Positions 50,405 through 59,672 are shown, counted from the first letter of the stretch. The stretch is DNA of 64,000 bases from Roseateles sp. SL47 (GCF_026625885.1 NZ_CP113068.1:1364001-1428000); one strand, 5' to 3'. Made by a program: numbers and translations. The notes: generated from the letters alone by a model not told the origin.

Positions 50405-51851
50405 CATTGGAGTAGACACTTTGGACGGCCACCAGCCATCAAGGCTCCCGCTGATCATCAGCGTATGCGGAGTCATATGGTTCATTCCTTTGAGCTGCTC
50501 CTTACTCGCCCCCGCGCTCACCGCGCACGACTTTGCTCGCCTGTGTCAGCTCGGCCTGCTCGCGGTAATAGCTTTGGTTCTCAGTCTGTGCAAGCAACAG
50601 CGGCATGGATCTATGTCGCCTGCTCCAAGTGCGTTCGGGATTGCACTTGCAGGGCTTCTGACCGCGTCCGCTCTCCACGCGACTTATCCATCGATCGCAC
50701 TGCGTGAACTTCTGGTGTTTGGTGGGTTATTGAGCCTCTCAGTGGCCCTGAGCCGCTGCATCACCACGTCCTCAGACTTCACGCCAGTTCTCCGCACCGT
50801 CGTTGCAGGAACCTTTGCGCATGCGCTGATCATGCAGGCGTTCCTGCTGGGCTCCATTCCGATCACCGAGGTGGTTTACCCTTGGGAAGCATTCATCGGA
50901 TTCGACAACCCGCGCTTTCTTAATCATGCTCAGACGGCGCTACTTCCGCTTGTAGCAGTCGTCTCAGTACAAGACCCCAAAACTTTCTGGCGCAGATTGG
51001 CAGCTGCCACGCTGCTTCTGAGCGGAATGGTGCTGTTCATCTCCCTAGGCCGGGCCACCATGTTGGCGCTGTTGGTGGGCCTTCTGGTAGGTCTTTCGCT
51101 GTTTCGTCAGGCTGCTGGGCCCTACGCATGCCGCGCCGCAGGCTACACCCTCCTGGGCATGTTGCTGATGTGGTTGGTATACCTCCTTTGGTTGCAACCC
51201 GCCGGCCATCGGATCGATGTGCAGCAACTCACGCAGAGCCACTTCCGCGGCTATTTGTTTGCCAAGGCGTTTGACCTCTGGAAAACATCACCCTGGATCG
51301 GGGTCGGGCCCATGCACTTCGCTCATTGGTATAACGGTGAAGCCGCGCACCCTCACAACATTTACAGTCAGATCCTGTGTGAATACGGCCTGATTGGCGC
51401 CGCGCTGATCATTGGGGGCGCGCTGCGCTGGACAGCGACCATCTTTCACGCCATCCGTGTAGCGGCGCCCTCGCAGACGAATCTGGCGATCGGATTGGCA
51501 GGATCGCTTGTCGGCGTCCTGGTGGATGGCGGCCTTTCAGGAAACTTTGTCATGCCCATCTCGCAGCTCTGGATTGCAGTGCTGGTTGCTCTGTGCATCG
51601 CTTTTCACCGTTTGTCGGTTGGACCGACGCCCGTCCTGGCCGTGGCCCCGCCAAACAGGCCGCGATATCTGCGGGGTGTGGCGAGTGCCGCCCGGGTCGT
51701 TTTTTCGCTCGCCCTCATATTTCTTGCATTGCAATCGGCCTATGTCGCCAGGCACACACCCACTCCTCGCCTAGACACGCCGGGCGCTGTTGGCATGCGA
51801 GCCGACATGGACAATGCAAACCCAAGATTCTGGACAGTTGGCTGGTTTTAA
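50391..51851 (+). CDS. O-antigen ligase/polymerase-like membrane protein
   Basis: 486 residues if started at ATG 50391, which falls in the upstream terminator hairpin; a start around TTG 50422 is also possible. About 11-12 membrane segments. The Wzy-C-type motif is present: GRATMLALLVG, then the large loop with SPWIGVGPMHFAHWYNGEAAHPHNIYSQILCEYGLIG. Such proteins transfer lipid-linked glycans; with pilins and a pilin accessory gene next to it, pilin O-glycosylation is a reasonable guess. Confidence 0.75.
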   Translation: MLPFFIGVDTLDGHQPSRLPLIISVCGVIWFIPLSCSLLAPALTAHDFARLCQLGLLAVIALVLSLCKQQRHGSMSPAPSAFGIALAGLLTASALHATYPSIALRELLVFGGLLSLSVALSRCITTSSDFTPVLRTVVAGTFAHALIMQAFLLGSIPITEVVYPWEAFIGFDNPRFLNHAQTALLPLVAVVSVQDPKTFWRRLAAATLLLSGMVLFISLGRATMLALLVGLLVGLSLFRQAAGPYACRAAGYTLLGMLLMWLVYLLWLQPAGHRIDVQQLTQSHFRGYLFAKAFDLWKTSPWIGVGPMHFAHWYNGEAAHPHNIYSQILCEYGLIGAALIIGGALRWTATIFHAIRVAAPSQTNLAIGLAGSLVGVLVDGGLSGNFVMPISQLWIAVLVALCIAFHRLSVGPTPVLAVAPPNRPRYLRGVASAARVVFSLALIFLALQSAYVARHTPTPRLDTPGAVGMRADMDNANPRFWTVGWF

Positions 51852-51855
51852 TCCT

Positions 51856-52608
51856 ATGAATTGGCGTCTCAGGCTCCGTGCATCGGGGCTTCATCTTTTG
51901 GGCTCATTGCTGGTCGCACTTGCTGCTGCATCCGTAGTGCTGCTGGTCTGGTACCCGTGGCCTTATCGCGTTGTGGCGGGGGGGCAGGAACTGCTTTTTA
52001 TTCTCCTCACCGTTGACATCATCATCGGCCCGCTACTGACCCTGGCAGTCTTCAATCTCAAGAAGCCGAAAAAGGAACTGCGCCGGGACTTGGCCATCAT
52101 CGTGGTGCTGCAATTGCTGGCCTTGGGGTATGGCATGCACACGGTGTACCTCGCTCGTCCCGCCGTCATCGCCCTGGAAGTGGATCGCTTCCGCGTGACG
52201 ACGGCCAACGACGTGGTGACGACAGAGCTGCCGGAGGCCCTGCCGGAATACCGGAGCCTCTCGATGACGGGGCCGGTATTGGTGAACACGGCCATGCCAT
52301 CTGAGGCCCAGAGGTTTGACGCCATCATCCTTGGACTGAATGGGGTAGACCTGGGCGCACGCCCCAGCTTTTGGCGCCCTTGGGATGAGCACGCACGTTC
52401 TCTAACGCTGAAAAACGGCCGCCCGTTGGTCGACTGGTTGAAGCAGCATCCTGACCAGGAGGCCAAGGTCCGCGAAGCAGCAGCTCGGTCCGGCCGCCCG
52501 GTGGAACAACTGCTGTTCCTTCCCATGCTTGCTCACCGCATCGATTGGTCAGTGCTAGTAGACAAGTCAACCGGTGATCTGGTGGGTTTTGCTCCCATTG
52601 ATACGTAG
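51856..52608 (+). CDS. Type IV pilin accessory protein (TfpZ/TfpX-like)
   Basis: 250 residues from ATG 51856. N-terminal membrane segments (LHLLGSLLVALAAASVVLLVWYPWPY, ELLFILLTVDIIIGPLLTLAVFN, LAIIVVLQLLALGYGMHTVYLARP) followed by a periplasmic/cytosolic domain. WYPxPY...LxxVDxxxGPLLTLxxF is the signature of TfpZ/FimB-like accessory proteins that stabilise particular pilins in Pseudomonas and relatives. Lies 4 bases behind the ligase gene. Confidence 0.85.
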   Translation: MNWRLRLRASGLHLLGSLLVALAAASVVLLVWYPWPYRVVAGGQELLFILLTVDIIIGPLLTLAVFNLKKPKKELRRDLAIIVVLQLLALGYGMHTVYLARPAVIALEVDRFRVTTANDVVTTELPEALPEYRSLSMTGPVLVNTAMPSEAQRFDAIILGLNGVDLGARPSFWRPWDEHARSLTLKNGRPLVDWLKQHPDQEAKVREAAARSGRPVEQLLFLPMLAHRIDWSVLVDKSTGDLVGFAPIDT

Positions 52609-52690
52609 CCTCGCTGCTTGCTGAGCAACATCCTTCAACACCTCAGAACGGTTTAGAGTTGCGGCCTGTCTTGTCCGCCCCGGACCCTTT

Positions 52691-54661
52691 ATGCCGATCG
52701 CTGCGACGACGCCTGTCTCTGTCACTCCTACCGCTGCCGACACTCCGCCCGATCTCGAATTCCGCATCAATCGCCCGTCAGCGGGCCCCGGGATTCTTCC
52801 GACGCTGGGCCTACTCATCGGCGTCACCCTCGCCCCTCTCTTCGCATTCAACCAGACGCCCTCTGCCACCCTCTACAACCAGCTGCTGGCCTTCTTCGGC
52901 TTCGGCCTGACCCTCATCGGTCTCGGCGCTGGTGGTTTGCTGCAGCGCGGCTGGCGGCTGGATCTGGTCAGTGGCGCGATTCTGGTGATGCTCGCAGCGG
53001 CCTTCACTGCGCCGCTGCTCAACGGCTTGCCCTGGTCCATCGCCCTCTCCGGCGGCGCCATGCTGCTGGGTGCTCTGGTGCTGATCCAGGGCGCACAGGC
53101 CGTGCGCGCTGATCAGCGTGACGCCCTCCTCACCCTGTTCTGCCTGACGCTGGTGGGTGCAGGCCTGCTCAGCGTCGTGGTCAGCTTTGTCCAGTTCCTC
53201 GTTCCTTCCTGGGCGGACGGCACCTTCATTGCCCGCACGGGTCTGGCTGGCCGCGCCGTGGGCAACATGCGTCAGCCCAACCACCTGGCCAGCCTTCTGC
53301 TGTGGAGCTGCGTGGCGGCTGTCTGGCTCGGGCAAGGCGGCTGGCTGGAGCGTCGTCTGGGCACGGCGCTGCGCGCCGCCGCGGCGCTTGGGGTGCTGCT
53401 GTTTCTGTTCGTGCTCTGCGTGCTGTTCAGCGCCTCCCGCACCGGCTTCATCGGCGTGGGCCTTCTGGCGGTTTGGGGCCTGGTGGAGCTGCTGCTGGGC
53501 CGTATCAAGCCGGCCGCCACCCGTTTGCGCATGGGCCCTCGCGTCGCTTTGTCGCTTACGCCCGTGATGTTCGCCATCAGCTGGCTGCTGGTGCGCGGCT
53601 GGACGCATGCCAGCGGCCATGCCTTTGGCGCCGAGACCCGGCTCAGCGACGAAGGCGCCGGGTCACCGTCCCGGCTGGCCATCCTCCGCAATACATGGTC
53701 GCTGCTCCAGCAGAACCCGTGGACCGGCACCGGCTGGGGCGATTTCAACTTCGCGTGGACCATGACGCCTTTCCCGGATCGCCCGGTGGCGTTTTTCGAC
53801 CACTGCCACAACATCGTCCTGCAGTTGCTGGTGGAGCTGGGCTGGCCGGTGGGTCTGCTGGTGGTGCTGCTGCTGACGGTTGGCTTTGTTGTGGCCGGAT
53901 GGCGCAGTCATGCCGACCGGAACGGCGCCGGATTCTGCGCATTCATGGTGGTGCTGATGATCGGGCTGCACAGCATGTCCGAATACCCCCTGTGGTACGC
54001 CTACTTCCTGTTGCCGACGGCCTTTGCCTATGGGCTGTGCCTGCGCCGTCACGGTGGTCAGCCACAGGCGGGGCTGGATCCAAGCGCCCCGGTGCCTGAC
54101 GCGATGGTGACCCCTTCGAATGCGCACCACGAGGCGCAGCTCGATCAAGACGCCCGTGCCAAGACCGCCACAGCCCACGAGCGGGCTCATCCGGGCACAC
54201 GCCGCTGGGATATGGTGGCCCTGGGTGCTGTTGCCGTGCTGCTGGTCCCATTGACCGTCTGGGACTATCTGCGCATCGTCCACATCTATGCCCCGCCGGC
54301 CAATGCTGCATCGCTGGAGGAGCGCATGGCCATCGGCCAGCGTTCGCCGCTGTTTGACCTGCAGGCGGACTATGCCGTTGCCACCGTCCTGCCGCCGGGC
54401 GCCGAGGCCTTGATCTCGGCGGAACGCACCGGCCATCACCTCATCGACACGCGCCTGATGGTGGCCTGGGCCCGGTCCCTGGCGGCGGTGGGTGAGACCG
54501 ACAAGGCGCGGTATCTTGCACAACGGCTCAAGGAGTTCCGCAACCCGGTCGGTGATGAATTCTTCGAAGAATGCAAGGTCGCCGACACGGTTCAACTGAA
54601 GCCGCGTCCGTTCCAGTGCGACCCGCCGTCGCGGGACTACGGGTTCAGGGAGATGCGCTGA
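52691..54661 (+). CDS. PglL/Wzy-type O-oligosaccharyltransferase
   Basis: 656 residues, about 12 membrane segments and a soluble C-terminal part of roughly 150 residues. Family blocks: GRAVGNMRQPNHLASLLLW, ASRTGFIG, NPWTGTGWGDFNFAW, HCHNIVLQLLVELGWPVG, MIGLHSMSEYPLWYAYFLLP. These match PglL/PilO-type ligases that move lipid-linked glycan to pilin in the periplasm. The Pro/Ala/His-rich linker (residues ~460-500) precedes the last membrane segment. Confidence 0.88.
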   Translation: MPIAATTPVSVTPTAADTPPDLEFRINRPSAGPGILPTLGLLIGVTLAPLFAFNQTPSATLYNQLLAFFGFGLTLIGLGAGGLLQRGWRLDLVSGAILVMLAAAFTAPLLNGLPWSIALSGGAMLLGALVLIQGAQAVRADQRDALLTLFCLTLVGAGLLSVVVSFVQFLVPSWADGTFIARTGLAGRAVGNMRQPNHLASLLLWSCVAAVWLGQGGWLERRLGTALRAAAALGVLLFLFVLCVLFSASRTGFIGVGLLAVWGLVELLLGRIKPAATRLRMGPRVALSLTPVMFAISWLLVRGWTHASGHAFGAETRLSDEGAGSPSRLAILRNTWSLLQQNPWTGTGWGDFNFAWTMTPFPDRPVAFFDHCHNIVLQLLVELGWPVGLLVVLLLTVGFVVAGWRSHADRNGAGFCAFMVVLMIGLHSMSEYPLWYAYFLLPTAFAYGLCLRRHGGQPQAGLDPSAPVPDAMVTPSNAHHEAQLDQDARAKTATAHERAHPGTRRWDMVALGAVAVLLVPLTVWDYLRIVHIYAPPANAASLEERMAIGQRSPLFDLQADYAVATVLPPGAEALISAERTGHHLIDTRLMVAWARSLAAVGETDKARYLAQRLKEFRNPVGDEFFEECKVADTVQLKPRPFQCDPPSRDYGFREMR

Positions 54662-54802
54662 AGGGACGCGCCTTTGCGCGTTCCCGGAGATCTCTGGGTT
54701 CCACAGCACGTTTCAGCACCTCCCAGTGCCTCTGGAATCTCCGGTCGTCTCCGGTCGTCTCCGGGCCCCTCATGGCCCCTCATGGCCTCTTCCAGGACCT
54801 TG

Positions 54803-55285
54803 TCAGACCTGCGCCACCCAGTCCCCGGACTTCCCACCGTGCTTCTCCAGCACCCGGATCTGCTCCATCACCATGCCGCGGTCAGCCGCCTTGCACATGT
54901 CGTAGATGGTGAGCAGGCCCACCTGCACGGCGGTCAGTGCTTCCATCTCCACGCCGGTGCGTCCCAGTGTTTCGACCTGCGCGGTGCACACCACCGCAAC
55001 AGCGGCCTGATCTACCTCAAACTCAATCGCCACTCGCGTGATGGGCAGCGGATGGCACAAAGGGATCAACTCCGACGTTCGCTTCGCGGCCTGGATGGCC
55101 GCGATCCGGGCGACGCCAAGAACATCGCCTTTTTTTGCCTCGCCCTTCACGATGAGGGCCAGGGTCTCTGGCAGCATACGGATACGGCCCGCCGCTCGGG
55201 CCACCCGGTGGGTGACTTCTTTGCCGCCGACGTCCACCATGTGGGCTTGGCCTTCGGCGTCAAAATGGGTAAGAGGTGAACTCAT
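54803..55285 (-). CDS. moaC: Cyclic pyranopterin monophosphate synthase
   Basis: 160 residues. Second step of molybdenum cofactor synthesis. Conserved blocks: [87 protein letters not shown] with the active-site lysine in the terminal [10 protein letters not shown]. Convergent with the PglL-like gene. Confidence 0.97.
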   Translation of the reverse strand: MSSPLTHFDAEGQAHMVDVGGKEVTHRVARAAGRIRMLPETLALIVKGEAKKGDVLGVARIAAIQAAKRTSELIPLCHPLPITRVAIEFEVDQAAVAVVCTAQVETLGRTGVEMEALTAVQVGLLTIYDMCKAADRGMVMEQIRVLEKHGGKSGDWVAQV

Positions 55286-55370
55286 GAGTGCTGGGTGCCC
55301 GGCTTGCCCTGTCGTTCATCGACAGCAAACAGGTGAAGCAGGGCAACAATCGCGAAACCAGAATGGCACC

Positions 55371-57041
55371 ATGATAGATCGTGGTCTTGGAGAAGCCTTG
55401 AAGCGAGTGAATTCCATCGGTTCCCCCTCCAACGGTGGCGCCGCAGTCCCTAGAACGGGCGTGGCAGGCACGCACAGCCCGGCCGCATGGGTGCGCCCGG
55501 CGCGGCGTTGTCTGGCCGCCTTGCTCAGCGTCACGCTGCTCGGCCAGACCGTCTCGGCCCAGGTCAACCTGCCCGCGCTGGGGGATTCGGTCTCGGCCGA
55601 CGTCAGCATCGGCGCGGAAAAAAAGCTGGGCGATCAGGTCATGCGCCAGATCCGCCCGGACCCGGACTACCTCGACGATCCGCTGCTGCTCGAATACGTG
55701 CAGGGCACCTTCAATCCGCTGGTAGCAGCGGCAAAGAAGCTGGGCAATATCAGCGACGACACGGCCGACCGCTTCGCCTGGGAAGTCTTCCTGGTGCGCG
55801 ACAAGTCGGTCAACGCCTTTGCGCTGCCAGGTGGCTACATCGGGGTGCATCTGGGCCTGATCGCCATGACCGGCGCGCGGGACGAACTGGCGTCGGTGCT
55901 GGGGCATGAGCTGTCGCACATCACGCAGCGCCACATCGCTCGCAGCATCATTGGCGATTCCCGCAATTCCATGCTGGCCACGGCCGGCATGATCCTGGGC
56001 ATCCTGGCCGCCGCCCGAAGCCGCAGCACCGACGGGGTGCAGGCAGCGGTGCTGGGCAGCCAGGCCGCTGCGGCGCAGGCCTCACTGAACTTCTCCCGCG
56101 ACATGGAACGTGAAGCCGACCGGGTCGGTTTTCAGGTGATGACGAAGGCCGGCTATGCACCGGCCGGCATGGCCAGCATGTTCGAACGGATGGAGCAGGC
56201 CTACCACCTGATGGATTCCGGCGCTTATCCCTACCTGCGCAGCCACCCGCTGACCAGTGAGCGTATCGGCGAGGCCCGCGCCCGCCTGGGCACCGCCGGC
56301 GAGACCCGCATGGTCGGCACGACCGAGCACGCGCTGATGGCGGCGCGCTCCAAGGTGCTGATGGATCAGCGCGCGGAGGCCTGGCGCCAGTTGCAGGGGT
56401 TGGACGCGGGGTCGCGTCAGGGCGCACCGATGGATCAGCTGGCGGCGCGTTACGCCAGCGCGCTGGCGTCGATCAAGCTGCGGGAGTTTTCACGGGCCGA
56501 GGCCACCTTGAAAACCGCCGACGCCATTGCCGGCATGCTGGGTGCCGATCCTGGGGCCAAGCGGATGATGGTGTATCTGCATGCGGAGTTCGAGCTCGCC
56601 CGCGGTAAACCGGCAGCCGGCTTCGCGGCCCTGGACGCATTGAAGGATGAACGGTCCCGCCCCCTGTTGATGTTGAAGGCCGAACTGGCCAAGGCCGACG
56701 CCCGTCCTGAGATCAAGCGGGAAGTGGCGGATTCCTTGCAGACCTACCTGAGCCTGAACAACAACGATGCGCTGGGTTGGCAGGAGATTGCGCCGCTGTG
56801 GCAGCAGCTTGACCAACCCTTGCGGTCGGTGCGTGCGCAAGGGGAGGCACGCGCGGCCATCGGGGACATCGTTGGTGCCATCGACCGGTTGCGCTCGGCC
56901 AACCGGCAGTCGCGCGGTCGGGATTCTGATCAGATCGAGGCGTCGGTGATTGACGCTCGCCTGCGCACCTTGCTGTATGAGCGCCGTCAGATACTGGCGG
57001 AGATGTATCCGCGCGGGGTGCCGGCCGGCGCTGAGCCGTGA
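55371..57041 (+). CDS. M48-family metallopeptidase, BepA/YfgC-like
   Basis: 556 residues from ATG 55371; the first ~40 residues form a long leader before a hydrophobic export signal ending TVSAQ (residue ~64). Zinc site HELSH (H179, E180, H183) in ASVLGHELSHITQRH and the third ligand Glu in DMEREADRVG. SVNAFALPGGYIGVHLGLI is typical. The C-terminal half is TPR-like. Periplasmic protease/chaperone for outer-membrane protein assembly in the best-studied member. Confidence 0.92.
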   Translation: MIDRGLGEALKRVNSIGSPSNGGAAVPRTGVAGTHSPAAWVRPARRCLAALLSVTLLGQTVSAQVNLPALGDSVSADVSIGAEKKLGDQVMRQIRPDPDYLDDPLLLEYVQGTFNPLVAAAKKLGNISDDTADRFAWEVFLVRDKSVNAFALPGGYIGVHLGLIAMTGARDELASVLGHELSHITQRHIARSIIGDSRNSMLATAGMILGILAAARSRSTDGVQAAVLGSQAAAAQASLNFSRDMEREADRVGFQVMTKAGYAPAGMASMFERMEQAYHLMDSGAYPYLRSHPLTSERIGEARARLGTAGETRMVGTTEHALMAARSKVLMDQRAEAWRQLQGLDAGSRQGAPMDQLAARYASALASIKLREFSRAEATLKTADAIAGMLGADPGAKRMMVYLHAEFELARGKPAAGFAALDALKDERSRPLLMLKAELAKADARPEIKREVADSLQTYLSLNNNDALGWQEIAPLWQQLDQPLRSVRAQGEARAAIGDIVGAIDRLRSANRQSRGRDSDQIEASVIDARLRTLLYERRQILAEMYPRGVPAGAEP

Positions 57042-57082
57042 CCACCGCGCTCCACTGACTTCCCGCCGAGATATTCAGTACA

Positions 57083-57117
57083 AAGGGCCTGTCAGCATTG
57101 CTGCTGCAGGCCCTTGT
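57083..57117 (+). terminator. Hairpin after the M48 peptidase gene
   Basis: AAGGGCCTG (57083-57091) pairs perfectly with CAGGCCCTT (57107-57115) around a 15-base loop; only a short T-stretch (TTGTT) follows. Confidence 0.65.
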
Positions 57118-57189
57118 TGCGCGTGCCATCCACCGTTTGTGAGGGGGGGCTGAAGCACTTGCCTCGGCAAGTGGCGCCGAATGTGATGC

Positions 57190-57535
57190 TTCTGACGCCA
57201 CGGCCACGGCCACGGCCACGGCCACGGCCACGGCCACAGCCACGGCCACAGCCACGGCCACAGCACCACCACCACCACCACCACCGGCACCGGCACCGGC
57301 ACCGGCACGTTCGCCTTCGCCTGCACCTGCACCTGCAGCAGCAGAACCAGCAGCAGCAGAACCAGCAGCAGCAGCAGCAGCAGAACCAGCAGCAGCGCCA
57401 GCAGTCCCGACCGGGCCCGGGACCGAACCTGATATGACCCAACCAGACGAAAACTGATCTGAGCGGACCCGACCAGACCAGACCCGACCCGACCCGACCC
57501 GACCCGACCAGACCAGACCAGACGCGATCAGACTG
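57190..57535. repeat. Simple-sequence-repeat island
   Basis: A run of consecutive different short tandem repeats: CGGCCA units (about 57197-57262), CAC units (about 57260-57282), GGCACC units (about 57283-57306), CAG/CAGCAGAAC units (about 57340-57410), then GACCC/GACCA units (about 57440-57530). Reading frames through it give only low-complexity peptides (RPRP, HHHH, QQQN). It fills the space between the M48 gene and the YvlD-like gene. Confidence 0.9.
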
Positions 57536-57542
57536 AACAGCT

Positions 57543-57899
57543 TTATTCGCTATCCGGGAACAGCCGCTCCATCAGCACATCAATGGCCATGCCGCAAAGG
57601 CTGTAGATCAGCGAGCCGATCAGCGCCGCCGGGAATCCGGTCACCGTGAACCCGTCCAGCACCGAGGCCGTGGCCCAGAACAGCAGGGCATTGATCACGA
57701 ACAGGAACAGGCCTAGCGTCAGCAGGGTCACTGGCAGCGTCAGCAGCACCAGTACCGGACGCAACAGCGTGTTGAACAACCCCAACACCAGCGCTGCAAT
57801 CAGCGCGGTGGTGAAACTGGTCACCTGCACACCGGGGTAGAGATGAGCCACCAGCAGCAGGGCGCCAGCCAGCAGCAACCAACGGATCAAGGTCTTCAT
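57543..57899 (-). CDS. YvlD-like membrane protein (phage holin superfamily IV type)
   Basis: 118 residues with four hydrophobic segments (LIRWLLLAGALLLVAHLYPGVQV; FTTALIAALVLGLFNTLLRPVLVLLTLPVTLLTLGLFLFVINALLFW; GFPAALIGSLIYSLCGMAIDVLM). The LFNTLLRPVLxLLTLPVTLLTLGLFxFVINALxFW pattern is that of the Phage_holin_4_2/YvlD family. Despite the family name it is a housekeeping membrane protein of unknown role. Confidence 0.88.
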   Translation of the reverse strand: MKTLIRWLLLAGALLLVAHLYPGVQVTSFTTALIAALVLGLFNTLLRPVLVLLTLPVTLLTLGLFLFVINALLFWATASVLDGFTVTGFPAALIGSLIYSLCGMAIDVLMERLFPDSE

Positions 57900-57973
57900 A
57901 CGCGCAGCATACCGGGAGCGGAACGTAGAAAAAACCGAATTGAAATCATTTGATCAATCCGCATAATCCGAAC
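57900..57973 (+). promoter_or_regulatory. Promoter of the Mn-riboswitch/TerC transcript
   Basis: TTGAAA (57940-57945), 16-bp spacer, CATAAT (57962-57967). The start of transcription would fall near 57974, just before the riboswitch core. Confidence 0.65.
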
Positions 57974-58195
57974 CTTCCGAAAGGGGAGTAGCCACGCGGC
58001 CTTGCCGCGGCAGCGATTCGTCAGTACGTTGTCTTCGGACAGCCGGACGCTGCACCTGGCAGCTGGATGCCCGCATCCGCCGACCAGCCTTGCAAGACCT
58101 TTCGGCCGTTGGCGTCTGCCCTGGAACCAGGTTCTGGGGCAGGCATGAGTCTCGGTTCAGGCGCACCATCCGTTCACCCGCGGGGCGTCTACTTG
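57974..58195 (+). ncRNA. Probable yybP-ykoY manganese riboswitch
   Basis: The leader of the TerC/Alx gene holds the hallmark GGGGAGTAGCC (57983-57993), then a GC stem (CGCGGC/GCCGCG, 57995-58009) and GTCAGTACGTTGTC-like sequence that matches the second conserved arm of this class. The class binds Mn(II) and commonly precedes TerC/Alx/MntP-type genes. The exact 3' limit and the expression platform (hairpin near 58120-58145) are estimates. Confidence 0.78.
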
Positions 58196-58207
58196 CAAGG
58201 AGTCTTT

Positions 58208-59188
58208 ATGAGCACCCTGGTGCCAAGCTGGTTGTGGGCGGTGTTCGTTGGCATTGTTGTGCTGGCGCTCATCCTGGATTTCGTGGTGCTGCGCAAGCAG
58301 GGCGCCCATGATGTCTCCGTCAAGGAAGCGATCAACTGGTCGATCGTCTGGGTGGCGCTGAGCGTCGCCTTCATGGGCCTGCTGTGGTGGGCCGTCAAGG
58401 ATGGCAGCGGCAGTACCGAGCTCGCCAACACCAAGGCGCTGGAGTTCATCACTGGGTATCTCATCGAGAAATCACTGGCGGTCGACAACATCTTTGTCTT
58501 CCTGATGATCTTCACCTACTTCTCGGTGCCAAGCGCCTATCAGAAGCGGGTGTTGATGATCGGCATCATCGGTGCCATCGTGCTGCGTACGGTGATGATC
58601 CTGGTGGGCGGATGGTTGATCGCGCAGTTCCACTGGGTGCTGTATCTGTTCGGTGCGTTCCTGCTGATCACCGGCATCAAGATGTGGTGGGCCGCCGGTC
58701 AGGAACCGGACCTGGAAAGCAACCCGGCGCTCAAACTGCTGCGCAAGCTGATGCCGGTCAGCAAGCAATTCGACGGAGAAAAGTTCTTCACCATCGAAAA
58801 CGGCAAGCGCATCGCGACGCCCATGCTGCTGGTGATTGCCCTGGTGGGCATGACGGATGTGATCTTTGCGGTGGACTCCATCCCGGCGATCTTCGCCATC
58901 ACCTCGGATCCGTTCATCGTGCTGAGCTCCAACATCTTCGCCATCCTGGGCCTGCGTGCCATGTACTTCCTGCTGGCGGCCATGGCGTCCAAGTTCCATC
59001 TGCTCAGCTACGGCCTGGCGGTGGTGCTGGTGTTCATCGGCGGGAAGATGATGTTGATCGACGTGATCAAGATCCCGGTACTGCTCTCCCTCGGCGTCGT
59101 GATCGGCATCCTGGCCATCACGATGATCATGAGTGTGCGTACTGCGCCCAAGCTGCCGGCGCGGGAAGAACCGAGCCAATTGAGCTGA
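58208..59188 (+). CDS. TerC/Alx-family membrane protein
   Basis: 326 residues from ATG 58208 (AAGGAG at 58197-58202). About nine membrane segments, with TerC motifs: FITGYLIEKSLAVDNIFVFLMIFTYF and VIALVGMTDVIFAVDSIPAIFAIT, and the cytosolic loop EPDLESNPALKLLRKLMPVS. Alx-type proteins export Mn(II); the upstream Mn riboswitch supports this. Second TerC-family gene of the window. Confidence 0.92.
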   Translation: MSTLVPSWLWAVFVGIVVLALILDFVVLRKQGAHDVSVKEAINWSIVWVALSVAFMGLLWWAVKDGSGSTELANTKALEFITGYLIEKSLAVDNIFVFLMIFTYFSVPSAYQKRVLMIGIIGAIVLRTVMILVGGWLIAQFHWVLYLFGAFLLITGIKMWWAAGQEPDLESNPALKLLRKLMPVSKQFDGEKFFTIENGKRIATPMLLVIALVGMTDVIFAVDSIPAIFAITSDPFIVLSSNIFAILGLRAMYFLLAAMASKFHLLSYGLAVVLVFIGGKMMLIDVIKIPVLLSLGVVIGILAITMIMSVRTAPKLPAREEPSQLS

Positions 59189-59226
59189 CGCTGCCGCTCT
59201 CCAGCCGCAGGGCACCTGCTCCATAG

Positions 59227-59345
59227 GCGGCATCCCGGTCTGTATCCAAGACGGGGTTAGGGCCGGGATGGGGATCTGGATCTGGATCTGGACTCGTATT
59301 CGGACCTGGATGCGGACCCGTACCCCGGCCTGATTTCAGCCTGGA
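59227..59345. repeat. Low-complexity GGATCT/GGACC stretch
   Basis: Several GATCTG and related hexamers (GGGGATCTGGATCTGGATCTGG near 59270-59291) and GGACC variants follow the TerC stop. No coding meaning seen. Confidence 0.6.
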
Positions 59346-59379
59346 CCCCATCCCGCCTCGGCAACTCTCAACTTCCCAG

Positions 59380-59412
59380 AACGGGCACCCCAGTGGTGCC
59401 CGTTTTATTTTC
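59380..59412 (+). terminator. Rho-independent terminator after the TerC/Alx gene
   Basis: AACGGGCACC (59380-59389) pairs with GGTGCCCGTT (59395-59404), loop CCAGT, then TTTTATTTT. Confidence 0.92.
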
Positions 59413-59479
59413 TTGATTGTTTTCTATCGATTTCGTGGTGTCACCACCACGAACCCGACCCTTTCAACGCATGAAGCCT

Positions 59480-59510
59480 TTGACACACCCAAATGCGAAT
59501 AATTAGCATC
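59480..59510 (+). promoter_or_regulatory. Promoter with probable Fur box upstream of the siderophore receptor
   Basis: TTGACA (59480-59485) and TAGCAT (59504-59509) spaced 18 bp. The -10 region overlaps AATGCGAATAATTAGCATC (59492-59510), an AT-rich imperfect palindrome (ATGC...GCAT) resembling Fur sites. Iron repression of the downstream operon is likely. Confidence 0.68.
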
Positions 59511-59672
59511 TGCGGCTTCGGTTCCGGAGACGGAATCGAGTTGCCGCCAGCCAGTCGTGCACAGGGAGGGGCCTTCGCTTCAGGCGCGCTGTAGAGCGCC
59601 GAGGCCGGGCCACCACACGCAGCCAGCAGAGCCGATCGACAAATTTCGACAAGATTTCGGAGCACTCTTCTC

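Larger units (their letters stand above)
59189..59672. other. Intergenic region TerC / siderophore receptor
   Basis: 484 bases holding the low-complexity stretch, the terminator and the Fur-type promoter listed separately. From 59511 to 59672 there is an untranslated leader of about 160 bases without a recognisable structured RNA. Confidence 0.5.

Noticed and set aside
57114..57437. Open frame giving RPRP/HHHH/QQQN peptide
   Set aside because: Entirely a product of short tandem repeats; the opposite strand is open as well. Listed as a repeat, not as a gene.
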